The notes under the pieces were generated by a model that saw only the letters and a list, made by a program, of their open reading frames with translations, was not told where the DNA came from and searched no databases. A stretch of DNA of 64,000 nt from contig CM055901.1 in the NCBI GenBank assembly GCA_029582155.1, forward strand, positions 7,482,874-7,546,873. The letters are read 5' to 3'. This DNA is from Panopea generosa. Lineage: Eukaryota > Mollusca > Bivalvia > Adapedonta > Hiatellidae. The first letter of the stretch is position 1, and every line of letters starts with the position of its first letter. A program made the translations under genes and the position numbers. Positions 1-11,946 of this stretch are shown here, in pieces.

Positions 1-320
1 AAATCCCTGCATATAAATAAGGTGTTCTGGGCTCTGATTTGCTGATAGTTTCCAACCTCTCAAGTCTTTATTTATTGACTGATTGTGATAAAAATTTATA
101 TTTTGCTTTATATCAACAAGACTCTGGTCAAGTTTGACAATGGATGGAACTTGCGCATATTAATTAGGTGATCTGGACTCTGATTGGCTGACGGTTTCTG
201 ATCTTTAAAATCTTTATTGATGGAGCGATTTTGATGAAACTTCATATTTGGCTTTATTGATATCTACAAAGTAGTAACAAAGCAGGGGCATCTGTGTCCC
301 ATGGACCCATTTCTAGTTGT
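1..320 (+). repeat. dispersed bivalve-type interspersed repeat, 3' part
   Basis: Two related blocks follow each other (CTGATTTGCTGATAGTTTCC and CTGATTGGCTGACGGTTTCT, about 120 bp apart), then 'TTTTGATGAAACTTCATATTTGGC' type text and an ending close to GGGCATCTGTGTCCCATGGA. I recognise this wording as a high-copy bivalve repeat that usually ends in a 'GTGTCC..TGGACACATTCTAG' motif. No coding potential is visible. It runs off the left edge of the window. Confidence 0.55.
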
Positions 321-1990
321 TTTCTGATCTATTCTACCAGTCTGTATGCCTTAATGTCATAGATTTTTGCGTTATGGATGTTATCATTATTATACCACAG
401 TGTCTGCCAAGATACAAGCTTACTGATCAAGGATTGTAGACTGAATGTTATGGATTATTATATATTTTATTGTCCTGCTGTTTGTTATTTTCAGATGCTT
501 TTATAAATTATTTTATTATTGCTCATTTTATGTTTAGAATTGTGGGAAAGTAAGCAGGTATATCCTGATTGAAGTCAGTCCAGACACTTTGTGAAGTGAA
601 TTCCAATTTCACTTTATGATAGGCGAGAGTAGATGGGGTCAGTTTTAAAAAATGAGCTAAATGCTTTATTGCTTGTTACTAGGCATTTCGAAGATAGTTC
701 TAGAATCATGCGAGAGTAGCTGCATGTGTGTGTGTTTGTGGGGTGTGGGATAAAGTTGCCGCTGGTACTGCTGCCACTTATCATTGTATTAAAAAAGAAA
801 GCTCATGTCCTTGTATAATACTTAATGTAGTTGACCCTATGTACAAGAACAGAGGGACTATAATTCTAAGAACTTCATCCTGATCAGTTTGAAGAAGCTT
901 AATACCTTGAGAACAAGCTTTATTCATCTCGAATATAAAAAAACCCCAAATAAAATGACCAGAAAGTAGTGAATTAAAAATAAACAGCTGTGGCAAGTTG
1001 GAATAAGCTGTAAGTAGTTTATTATATTGACTGAAGTCTAAATCACTTCACTGCTAATCAGTTCACTGCTGTTAAGATTTGCTTCAAACAATGTCTTCTC
1101 TGAATGGCTTGACAGATTTCCATCAAATTTTGTGTGAAGCATTCTTACATGAAATTAGATCCTGCCCCAGTGATTATTAGGTTTTGTTGTTTATAATTTT
1201 CAAATATCTGCTTGAAAGTTCACGGTCTGGAGCTTTAATATTTTGCATTAATTTCCTCTGAGTTTGTTGCAGCTATGACTTTAGGGTCAAAATTATGGAA
1301 ATTTTCTTTTTAATCGTATTTGGTACAAATGATCCTTTGTGACCGCCACAGGGGTCACTGCTTGATATAGAGTTTTACAGGGGAAAGGTCAAAAACTTTG
1401 TATAGATGGGATTAGACCCCCATTTTCCATTGGATCTTAAATCAGATGTGAACAGCAGTCTTGTAACTACAAGATCTCAAAGCATATTTTCAGGGAAACA
1501 TCAGGGCCTAAATCTTAAATATTCTTCAAAAGGGCAATTTACGCTTTCTCCTTCAACACTTGTAACTAAAGAAAATGATGATTATTTTTCAACATTTTGA
1601 TTTGCATTGTGTTAGTATGTCTTTAATATCCTGTTTGATCTACTGCAAATACTGCTGCTAGTTTTGCTTATCTGTAATGGGCTTGTAGTTTTGTGCGGTA
1701 ACTTAGCATTCCAGGACGGATATTTGAAAGTATGTAGTGGCGGTGTCCTTGATCGACCCAGTAACATAGTCTCTGTGCCAAGAATCATTTGCACGATGTC
1801 AGGACATTCCAACACTTTTTCTGTTCCACATTATTTCCCTAAAGGAATATTTGTATATTCCTGGAATTCTTATGCATCCTAGTTTGTTCAATACTTCATA
1901 TATTACTGAAGATTTGTGTCATTCTCTATTCTTATGCAATGATGTAACATAAGAGTTGACAAGCTGAATTCAAGAGATAATTCTATTATC
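321..1990. other. no gene seen; weak dispersed-repeat remnants
   Basis: AT-rich sequence with only short ORFs. The part from about 1040 to 1590 reads like a degenerate copy of a bivalve dispersed repeat (phrases such as GGTCAAAATTATGG, 'GGGGTCACTGCTTGATATAGAGTTTTACAGG'-like text and GATGGGATTAGACCCC). A 72-codon open stretch around 1664-1882 begins at TTG, not ATG, and matches no family I know. Confidence 0.35.
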
Positions 1991-1993
1991 AAA

Positions 1994-2171
<178 letters not shown>

Positions 2172-3152
2172 TATATACAATCCTTCTCAAGCACTCCTTC
2201 CATCAATCATCAATCACTTTTTTTCATATGTCATGTCAAAAGTTTGAGGAAGTGTTTGTGATAGTGACAAATTAATGTTTTCCTAATTTTTTACTGTGCT
2301 AAAACAGCTCATGAAGACAGATTGAAGGCAATGTCAGCATGTTTTCATGACATTAAGAAAAAAGTTATTCAATTATATGGAGGCTCATTAAACTTCCGAA
2401 ACAGTCGTTTTGAGTTCTAGCTAAGTTTTACTCTTCTAAATGATAGATTATATGTTTATTTGACCACTGAGAAAGTATGCAACCAAAAAAACTGATTTTT
2501 TTTTTATAGTGACAGCGAGAAAGTAATTCGCTACTACAGGATCAACTTCACGTATATATGCAAAAGCTGATTTTCAGCAATTGAAGATGAAAAGTGTTTG
2601 CTAAAACATGACTTATAAGCACCAGATTTCCAAAACCAACAATTTTATAATTTTTCTACAAAGTGAGTTGGAAAAGTAAGTTACCAGACCAAACATGCAT
2701 GATATCAAGCCTTTTATACAGTGCTCATTATTTCCTCAGTGTGTATAAGTATTATATAGCGACTACACCCGTGAAAATGATTATTTATTTACAATAAGGT
2801 AATGGTAATAATGCATAATTTTCCTAAAGTCATTAGCTTTTCTGAAACATTTTTGTGTGACTTTGGATGATTCCCTGTCGATAACAATCCTCTTCAAAAA
2901 GTTTTAACTGTCGGATGAAGCTCATCCAGACACTCAGTCAGGAATTGCTGACTATAATTAGATATGGCAGAATGTTCAATGACAGTGGTCGTCAAATTTC
3001 ATCCCGTCATTTCATGTATAATTCATAACTTCTCATCATTTTCAGACAATCTCCAATATTTAGCCAAATACATAATTTACATTATTTTTTGAAGCAATAC
3101 TATGTTCACCAATACAAAATTCGTCAAAAAACCTGAGTATTTAGATGTATTG
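2172..3152. other. single-copy-looking AT-rich sequence, no gene seen
   Basis: No ORF of note, no recognisable repeat boundaries and no RNA gene. A few homopolymer runs are present. Confidence 0.4.
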
Positions 3153-3333
3153 ATACAATCAAACCTGTATAAGCGGCCACCTTTATTAACCAGCCACTTG
3201 TCTTAAACAGCCACATTTGCTATTTCCCTTGTCTACGCTGTTAAAGCAAATTAACCTGTATTAAACAACCTGTCTTAAACGGCCACATTTGCTCCTTCTC
3301 TTGACTGGCTGCTAAAGACAGGTTTGACTGTAT
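3153..3333. mobile_element. short TIR-bounded dispersed element ('AAGCGGCCACC' family)
   Basis: The left end ATACAATCAAACCTGT (3153-3168) is an inverted copy, with one mismatch, of ACAGGTTTGACTGTAT (3318-3333). Inside, the motif CTTAAACAGCCACATTTGCT and its variant CTTAAACGGCCACATTTGCT repeat. I know this 'CCTGTATAAGCGGCCACC' text as a common bivalve interspersed repeat. It has no ORF, so it is presumably a non-autonomous DNA element. A target-site duplication was not resolved. Confidence 0.65.
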
Positions 3334-3874
3334 TTTAGAATCAATACCGGATCCACTTGTTGGAATTGATTATGTATTGATAATATTGCGAACAATGACA
3401 TCCTTAAAGGTAGCGTATTTTTTTCTTTATTTTGATTTTTTTGGTAGTTTTTTAACAAAAATTTACAAAAATCATATAAAATCAACGATCAGACAGTAAA
3501 CAAATCAGCTTGGGTAGCTATGTTTGAGTGGGTAGGTATGAGTCTGTCAAACAAACATTATTTCAAGAACGGCTCCATAGCTCTAGTTTACCAATCAATG
3601 GTCTGGTATATATTTTGTCACTGACTGACAGTTCGGTCTATATCTGAGATAATTGTTTACCAAAAACTATAAATTTGTTAACCTGAATCCGTGTGATCCA
3701 ACTCAGATTTACTGTGGTCAGTATTTTGATTAGTTCAAACATATTTCATTTCAATATCTAAATGACACAATACAATAATAATATTTTATAAACTCAGTGT
3801 AAGAATAACATCGATACATTTGTAAAACATATACAATTATGGCAGATAAAGGTGTAATGGAATAAGGTATTTTT

Positions 3875-4035
3875 CAGGCTGCCCCCTAATTTTCATGCAG
3901 CTCTGTCCCTCTTATTTTTTTTTTTTTTTAAAGACTTTTTTTTTATAAAAATAGATAAAAAATAATAATAAAAAAAAAATCACACCCACCCCTTTTTAAA
4001 AAAGATTGATGAGAACATAACAATTAATTTATAAT
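3875..4035 (+). repeat. dispersed repeat family, copy 1 of 3
   Basis: The pattern is GCTGCCCCC..TAATTTTCATG, then a C-rich stretch, then 'TTTTTAA..AATT..GATGA' and AATTAATTTATAATGGCCTT. The same order occurs near 32222-32335 and 52620-52690. This copy has expanded A/T homopolymers in the middle. Confidence 0.6.
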
Positions 4036-4059
4036 GGCCTTACCTTGCCTGAGAGTTTG

Positions 4060-4310
4060 TTTTTTTTGAATATTTTGTGTCATTTTTCGCCATAACAGAC
4101 GACCATTCAGCCTAACTTCTCTTTCCTATCCTGGAAGGTTAACAAGTACTCGACCGCATCCGTCTCTGGAAGCAACAGATAACTCTCCAACTTTAATCAG
4201 CGGTGATAATGAGACACAATATTAATCATTATGGAGACTGATAGGACGGGAAATCTAACTCACAACTTCTTGATTGATAGTCAGACATGCTACCAACTGC
4301 AATAACCTGT
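4060..4310 (-). mobile_element. tRNA-derived SINE
   Basis: Read on the minus strand, a tRNA-like head (GTTGGTAGCATGTCTGACTA, then a B-box-like GTGAGTTAGATTTCCCG) is followed by a tRNA-unrelated body ending in GGTCGTCTGTTATGGCG. The copy at about 57790-57930 shares the 'CTCACTATCGTCTGTTA' region, so the two belong to one family. Heads of this kind carry internal RNA polymerase III promoters. It is not a functional tRNA because the acceptor arms do not pair. Confidence 0.6.
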
Positions 4311-4350
4311 TCCGGTGGAAATTATGACCCATATCACAAATATTAAGGTT

Positions 4351-4565
4351 TTCCATGGCCGACACTGAATATAAACAGATCACTCACCCATCACCACTGA
4401 GGTTGTCTGTGCGAGCCCAGCATGGACCAAAAATCTTTATATGAGGAAGTTTACTACTGGTAGTTACATGGGAATGTTGGTACAACTCAGATTACCGTAA
4501 TGTACATGAGATTAGGGTCGTCGTCCACCAATAAGCCTGGTTGCCATGTATAATGTGTAATGTGC
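4351..4565 (+). mobile_element. tRNA-derived SINE, 'CCACCAATAAAACTGG' family
   Basis: It starts TTCCATGGCCGACACTGAAT, a decayed tRNA-Ser/Leu-like head, followed by a B-box-like GAGGTTGTCTGTGCGAGCCC. The tail GTCGTCGTCCACCAATAAGC plus GGTTGCCATGTATAA is the hallmark of the family also seen at about 5340, 7342, 41700, 43712 and 57565. Confidence 0.7.
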
Positions 4566-5339
4566 CAAAATAGGCTTAATGCCCCATTAATTGTTTCAAT
4601 AAGTTTGATTGTTCTGTCAATGTTTATTTATCTTGCTGCACATAGTGACCAATATAATAATTTGGACAAAATGAAAATTTGGACTCGGCTGCTGCGACAG
4701 TTCATAAATATAAGTAATGACAAGTGAACGTATAAATGTAATTTTTCATAGAGAGTTCTGATAATTTGATATCATTAACTGTAATCTTTTCATCGCATGT
4801 ATATTATCTAGCCACACATTAAAATACTTGTTTGACAGTTAGCTATATGCAAGAAAGCACAAACGTGACACTCCTCTGCATACCGGCCTTGCAATATATG
4901 TCATTTCCATGTATAATTATTAAGATATATGGAAATTACTAATGGAACACATTGAAATTAATTGTGCGTAAATCCTTTGATGTATTGCTGATTATATATA
5001 AAAAACTTGTATCATTTTGAAAAATATAATTTTTATTTAATAAATCATAAAAACTATTTGATTTAATATAAATCGATGCAGTATGCTGGTCTGCAGGATC
5101 TTATGTGCTCCACGATGCATGTAATTTCATATTGAACTTATCAAGCAAGTTTATAATAATGATAACATGATGTGATGCTCCGTGAAGCATCCCATTACAG
5201 TATCATTATTAATTTTACTGAATCTCTTTTTAATTTTCAAAGAAAATAATTAGGATTTCAACTACCTGGTATTTAAATGTGAGAAACTTCAGTATTGGTC
5301 GATGTTATGTACATGAATGCAATCAAATAATATATATTT

Positions 5340-5480
5340 AAATTTTCTAAGGTTGTTGGTTTGAGCCTAGCTTGGTACAAAAAGTGCCATATACGGAAGG
5401 ACAGTACCTTTGTTCTACTCAGATGCATTCTGAGGTCTTCCTCCACCAATAAAACTGAATATGCCATATAATTTTATAGC
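5340..5480 (+). mobile_element. tRNA-derived SINE, 5'-truncated, 'CCACCAATAAAACTGG' family
   Basis: The B-box part (GGTTTGAGCCTAGCTTGGTA) and the tail (CTCAGATGCATTCTGAGGTC, TTCCTCCACCAATAAAACTG) are clear. The tRNA-like head upstream is not recognisable. Confidence 0.7.
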
Positions 5481-5884
5481 TTGTAAATTGTTAAAAATGA
5501 CACAAAAGAATAAAATGTTCAATTTTGTTTTAAAAGTATTACTAAGTTACTAAATTTTTCAACATAATGTTTGTTTGATGTTTTCTTATGACAACATCAG
5601 TGTCATTGATTTAGATGACATTACTCATTTCGGATGTCATAATTTATTTCAAATAAGGTATGTTTTCATTTCTTCATGTCTGCTGATAGTTTTCTCCTCT
5701 GAATTTTTCCATGCGTTTTGGTCATGTTGACTGAGTTACTAGGTGACTGAGCAATATGATTGCGGAAGTAATTGGGCATCATTTGCATATTATTCCACTA
5801 TTGGAATATCAAAAACATTGAACACTTCACTCACATATCAGAAGGTAATTTATAAACATAATCTATATTGTAAACCTCAAGTTA

Positions 5885-6075
5885 TCCAGCGTAGCAGTAG
5901 TGCAGTAGATCATATGTTTGTTTCTCACACTAGAGGTTGCAGGTTGCTCACACTAGAGGTTGCAGGTTGCTCACACTAGAGGTTGCAGGTTGCTCACACT
6001 AGAGGTTGCAGGTTGCTCACACTAGAGGTTGCAGGATTGATTCCCAGTGCAAATTGATGACCTCAAAACATCAGT
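5885..6075 (+). mobile_element. SINE-like tRNA head with tandemly amplified 23-bp segment
   Basis: An A-box-like stretch (GTAGCAGTAGTGCAGTAGAT) is followed by five exact-period 23-bp units starting at 5925, 5948, 5971, 5994 and 6017 (unit TCACACTAGAGGTTGCAGG plus TTGC), then a B-box-like GGATTGATTCCC. The expansion therefore sits in the segment that leads into the B box. No ORF is credible here. Confidence 0.6.
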
Positions 6076-6149
6076 TGGACAAAATTTGTGGTTGCTGTGG
6101 CAACAAAATAGATAAAAATTACAGATACAATTTTGATACAATTAGTGGC

Positions 6150-6380
6150 AGTCAGCATACCTTATCATTGTTCCACTGCTAATCTGTTAATCAGTACAAC
6201 ACACGCCTTATCTCACACGGACTACTTCCCAATATTTTCAGATGTGGAAGATTCATGGCTCTAGAACAAAGTTCATGGCCAATCATCGCAGAGACTGACA
6301 GGGCTGGGATTTGAAACCGTGACCTCTGGAATAAAAATCAGGTGCGTGATCGCCTGAACCAGTCACGCCAGGCTCGCATA
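6150..6380 (-). mobile_element. tRNA-derived SINE
   Basis: On the minus strand the head reads GCCTGGCGTGACTGGTTCAG, then GGTCACGGTTTCAAATCCC (B-box-like), then a body through GATGATTGGCCATGAAC. The element's far end is uncertain. Confidence 0.6.
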
Positions 6381-6920
6381 ACTGGTAACTTTCTTTACAA
6401 GGTAAAGATATTACACTTGTCCAAATTACCTCAGATTATAAATTTTAGATGAAAATGAATGAGTTATGTAATAGTTTTATGATAAGTAAGGAGGAATAAC
6501 CATGAAAGGTAAGAAAAGGTAACAGATATACTTTTAAAATTTATTTTCAATAATTAACTATGTTCAAGAAAAGTGAGGCATGGAAGGACAACTAGTCTTC
6601 TTCACTCTGGTATCCCCATTTTTCAAGATCGTGTATACTCTCGGTGAAATTCCCCAATTTGGGAGAATGTTAGGGGATAACTAACTCTGAATAACAAGCT
6701 CCCATATTTTCATTCTGATTAAACCACCAACCTTTACCCATGTCGACATTTAAAGTTAGTTTTTGTCTACTGTAATTTAATATGTACATTTTGTAATGAA
6801 TATCAGCCATGAATAAATTTTGCTGAAAAGCCAGCGAGAATGGCAGGTCATTGGTATCAAAGTGCACATTCCTGCGTTTAAATGAAGACTATATTGATCT
6901 TGAACAGTAAAATTGACGCT

Positions 6921-6963
6921 CCCCCCCCCACCCCCCCCCCCCCCCCCCCCCCCCATCCCCCCC
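6921..6963. repeat. poly-C tract
   Basis: About 40 bases of C with two A/T interruptions. The Gly-rich reading on the minus strand is an artefact. Its length is likely unreliable in assembly. Confidence 0.9.
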
Positions 6964-7341
6964 ACTTTCATGCAAATTTTATTTGCATCACAGTGTCATG
7001 AATAAGTTTGAATTATCTAGGCCATTGTGCCAAATGTCAAGGGGGACTTCCTGTCTCACCAGATTGTTCAAATAATTCTGCTTACAAGCAAGAAATGTTC
7101 AATTTTCGTATTGATTTTTATACATGGGTATAACACTGAATTTGAAAATGAAATGTGGGTCGTTCATTTGAAATATGTTAAATAAGAGCTATGATAAAAT
7201 AGCACTTTTCAGTTTTGCGATCAGAAAATTCATGAGTAAATGCTGTCACGTAGAAGGGTAAGGTTATTAATACTGCTTTTGTTTTCAAATAAAGTTTGAA
7301 ATCGACTTTCCAGGTTTTTTTCAATGCCATTTTCAACACAT

Positions 7342-7540
7342 TTCAGGTTATACATGTCATATCCAGTTTTATTGGTGGAGGAAGACCGCAGAATGAATCT
7401 GAGTAGAAACATTGTTCTTCTGCAAGTAACTGGCAAACTTTCTCACATAAAGTTTATGGTGCGAGTGGGATTCAAACCTACGACCTTAGCGGTGATAGGT
7501 AAGTGATCTTGAGACAGTGCCTTAGACCACTCGGTAATAC
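7342..7540 (-). mobile_element. tRNA-derived SINE, full-length-looking, 'CCACCAATAAAACTGG' family
   Basis: On the minus strand: tRNA-like head CCGAGTGGTCTAAGGCACTG, a spacer, B box GGTCGTAGGTTTGAATCCCA, body with AAAGTTTGCCAGTTACTTGC, and tail CTTCCTCCACCAATAAAACT followed by GGATATGACATGTATAACC. This is the best preserved member of the family in the window and a good reference for the others. Confidence 0.8.
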
Positions 7541-10500
7541 AAAGGTATTGCTTTGAATATAAATAAAATATTATTTATCGAGTTGATGCAGTAAATACGG
7601 ATACATAATGATCAAAGCTCAACACTGTGTCAGACATTAGTGATGGTTAAAACCTACTGATAATGATGTATTACTTCACAAGGTTTTTATTGTAGTAAAA
7701 ACATCCAACATAAAACAGGTACACGTTATACGATACATGCTCCGTGATTGGTTGGCGTAGTAACAGATTTTATCATGTTATAGGTGTATATAAAAATTGC
7801 GGAGTTTAAGCGTATTTGAATAGTTCTTGTTTGTCAACAATGCTATCTTCTTCCCACTGATGGGACAAACCGCCTACTAGTTTCAAAGTCCATAACGGCT
7901 TCATAGCGGTCCATCAAAAGTAATTTAATCGGTTGCTTGCCTGTCTGCTTTAGTAATTCTTATTCACTGTGGCCATAAATTTTCAGCTATTTTAAACATG
8001 CTACACAAGATAGCCATAAAAAGGCAAAGATAAGTGATCTTTTTAATTTGTAAAGGTGCGGGGAAGCTAACCCTTTTGTAAAGAATTTGACCAATCCTGA
8101 ATAGGTTCTTAGTAAGGAATGTATAGAAAAAACAACTAACCCGTTACTGACTTGGCTTTTAACTTTGGTTCCATTCTTATTTCTCACACTCGGTCAGTGG
8201 AGAAAAAAAAAAGTTAATTGCAATTTATTTTATATTAGCCATTAATTGACCATTTATCAAGCATTGTTTGTATCCTTTTAGAGTTAAAAAAAAAACATTA
8301 AGTAAAAAACAGATAATTTAAATGATGTCAATTTATGTGCATGCATGCATGCACTTGTTCACATTAAATCATACAATATAGCATTGAATGTTTTATCAAA
8401 AGTTTGAATGATTTCTTGTTACAAAAAAGGTGAGTTGTATTCATACAACAGGATGTCTACATTAAATAATCCCAAATATACCTCCAATTAAGATAATGTT
8501 TGTTTCTTAAATATTAAACAAAACGGAGGGAGTTGGTGTTTAGCAGCTGCATAATGTGCTGATTTAGTGAAACATTGTGCACCTCTGTGATTTAATACAT
8601 CTGGTTTTTGTCGACCTGGACAATTTAATATTTCATCCTTTACTTGTTGATATTCTAAAATAGACTTTTCCCTCCATTGTATTAATGTTTCCAATATCCT
8701 TTGGAAGAAATGTATATAGTTATTTACTGATAGAGAGTCACACAATGTCTACCCTGGTTGTTTGTCAATGTATGATGTCTACAAGAAACTTAGTGCTAAA
8801 TTTATTTGATACATGTTACATTAAAGAGATTGCCTATAAATTTTATGTCTGTGAAATGGTCCAACTGTACTTAGTCAGAAAGAAATCCATGTAATTTTAA
8901 GAAATCAGTGCAATTTTCTACAACACGTATTACTTTCTATAAGTGTTTAAAAAGGTCGTCTATAAACAATTGTATTCATAATTGATTTCAGTGAAACTTT
9001 TCAGAATGCACTTTGCAGAATACCAGGAATCTGAAGATTTGTTATTGTCGCTTGGGAATTATCGGATTTAGGATAGTTGTATCATTTAGAGCGGGACGCA
9101 ATTTAATCGACAATAACAACACTACACATTCTTACTGTGAAACACGCATTACAGAAGAAGAAAAGAACACGTTTCTGAACAAAAAGTTCATAAAATGGCT
9201 TTATTTAATGATAGAATTTTAATAATCAGTGTTAATTATTTTATCCTAAAAATATCAGACTTGTAGATGATGCCTCTTAGTTACAAAATGGAACATGGGA
9301 TCTCTGAATTTGTTTTATCAGTTGTCAAAAATTAATTCCATCACCAATATATGAACAATTTATAGTACAAATGTTCTAATTCAGCAATCCTTGAAAAATT
9401 TGCTCTATTTACAAAATGTTCTTTCTTTGTGTGATAAAAGTCATAAATGGTCATACTTCAGTGATACTTGTCGGGGTGTTTTTGTTGCTGTTTTTGTAAT
9501 TTGTGACTTCTTTGTGTGTAAATACTTCAGCATTGTTTTAATAACTGTTTTTGCAACAGGAAGTAGTGAATGACACAATAATTCGGTTTTATTGTTGCGT
9601 GTCAAAGTTTTTGTTTTTTAACAGCGTTGATGCACACATTATCTGTTTGTCAATCTCGATAATGATTTTCTGCACTCATATTTGTACTATCAGCTTCACG
9701 CTTAATTGATTTGGCTGCTCCGATGATTTTATATAGTGTTGAATGTGCTGTTCCCATTGTTTCTCAATTTTCACACAATTTTCGCATTTTAATTAAGGCA
9801 ACTTTTACCAAATGTGATTAAAAAGAATTAAAGCGAGTATTCTTGAAGAGCAAATATTGATTCACAGATCCGGTAAGAAAACTTGTTACTCTTCGGTTGC
9901 AGCTCGTCCGACCATATATTATGGCAGCGTCTGGCTGCTGCAGTCTCCAGACATGGTAATAAAGCCAGCGTAAATAGTAGGAGACATGCGATGGTACAGA
10001 AATTGGCATCCTCTTCGTGTAATTTTGTAATTGATTGGTCTGGCAAATACTCATTTGCATATCGGAAAAACAAAATGTCCCGGTATAGAGGTCTATTTTT
10101 TCTTTATAATATTTAAGTAATGTAGCATCATTTTCTGTGTTACTTTGTCATTTCCATGAGCTGTAAGGAGATTTTATCCTGGGAGCGAGAGATCAATAAA
10201 ACTCTTTACTGCTGACTGATAACTTAAAAATAGTGATTTATAATAGCTCCAGCAGAATAATGCTTTTTTAGAATCGTTCAACATTTACTCAGAAAAAATA
10301 ACAATTAATGTCAAAATATCAAACTGACAATTTCTTTTTTGTGATAGGCAATTACTTCATATTTTAAAGTTGATAAAAATATTAAAAGATGTCAACTTGC
10401 CCAGAATACTTGATGGTTAAATTGATTTATATTTCTTAATGAATTTGTTTGCCTATTAACCTTTTGACTTTATCATTCAGCAAGTGTGCAAGTAGATTGG

Positions 10501-10717
10501 TAAACATTCAATAGGAAGTTTTCTGGTATATTTACTGTGTGGTGTATACCATGCTTGGATATTTACTTACTTTATTGGCTCATAATCCATAAATGTCAGT
10601 TTATTAGCATAAATAAATGTTCAAACTTTCATTTTGTTATCCGATATGTCAAAATAGTGTTCAATTGCTGAATGTTAATCTAAAGTTTATAGTTGAAATA
10701 GATCACTGACCTTTGCT
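7541..10717. other. single-copy-looking region, no gene proven
   Basis: Only short ORFs occur (60-85 codons), several starting at non-ATG codons. The part around 9880-10080 is less AT-rich than its surroundings and contains GATTGGTCTGG (inverted CCAAT) and ATTTGCAT (POU octamer) near 10030-10055, so a regulatory role is possible but unproven. A GTGCATGCATGCATGCAC palindrome lies at about 8337. Confidence 0.3.
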
Positions 10718-11946
10718 TCAAGATGTTGACCTCATCAGGGTGTTGGATACATTCCAGCAGAGATACATAGACACTGTGTCAGACAAACATCATGAGGGTG
10801 CTGGACACATTCCATCAGAGATACATAGACACTGTGTCAGACTAACACCATGAGATTGTTGGACATATTCCAGCAGAGATACATGGACACTGTGCTATAC
10901 TAACATCATGAGGGTGCTGGATACATCCCAGCAGAGATACATGGACACTGTGCCAGACTAACATCATGAGGGTGCTGGACACATTCCACCAGAGATACAT
11001 GGACACTGTGCCAGACTAACATAATGAGGGTGCTGGACACATCCCACCAGAGATACATGGACACTGTGCCAGACTAACATCACGAGGGTGCTTGATACAT
11101 CCCACCAGAGATACATTGACACTGTGTCAGACTAACATCATGAGGGTGCTGGACACATTCCACCAGAGATACATGGACACTGTGCTAGACTAACATCATG
11201 AGGGTGCTGGACACATCCGAGCAGAGATACATGGACACTGTGCCAGACTAACATCATGAGGGTGCTGGACACATCCCAGCAGAGATACATAGACACTGTG
11301 TCAGACTAACACCATGAGATTGTTGGACATATTCTAGCAGAGATACAGTGACACTGTGCCAGACTAACACCATGAGGGTGCTGGACATGCTCCACCAGAG
11401 ATACATGGACACTGTGCCAGACTAACATCATGAGGGTGCTGGACACATCCCAGCAGAGATACATGGACACTGTGTCAGACTAACATCATGAGGGTGCTGG
11501 ACACATTCCAGCAGAAATACATGGACACTGTGCCAGACTTACATCATGAGGGTGCTAGACACATTCCAGCGGAGATACATGGACACTGTGCCAGACTAAC
11601 ATCATGAGGGTGCTAGACACATTCCAGCGGAGATACATGGACACTGTGCCAGACTAACATCATGAGGGTGCTAGACACATTCCAGCAGAAATACATGGAC
11701 ACTGTGCCAGACTTACATCATGAGGGTGCTAGACACATTCCAGCGGAGATACATGGACACTGTGCCAGACTAACATCATGAGGGTGCTAGACACATTCCA
11801 GCAGAAATACATGGACACTGTGCCAGACTTACATCATGAGGTTGCTAGACACATTCCAGCGGAGATACATGGACACTGTGCCAGACTAACATCATGAGGG
11901 TGCTAGACACATTCCAGCGGAGATACATGGACACTATGCCGGACTA
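10718..11946. repeat. 58-bp minisatellite, about 21 copies
   Basis: The unit contains CATGAGGGTGCTGGACACAT, then CAGAGATACATGGACACTG and TGCCAGACTAACAT. Successive CATGAG starts are 58 bp apart (for example 10791 and 10849). From about 11500 the copies alternate AGCAGAAATAC/ACTTACATC and AGCGGAGATAC/ACTAACATC variants, which indicates a higher-order two- or three-unit repeat made by recent local duplication. Confidence 0.95.

Noticed and set aside
6777..6971. Gly-rich minus-strand ORF
   Set aside because: Produced by the poly-C tract.
8340..8354. Palindrome of GCAT repeats as a regulatory site
   Set aside because: Short alternating repeat that is expected by chance in low-complexity DNA; nothing around it supports function.
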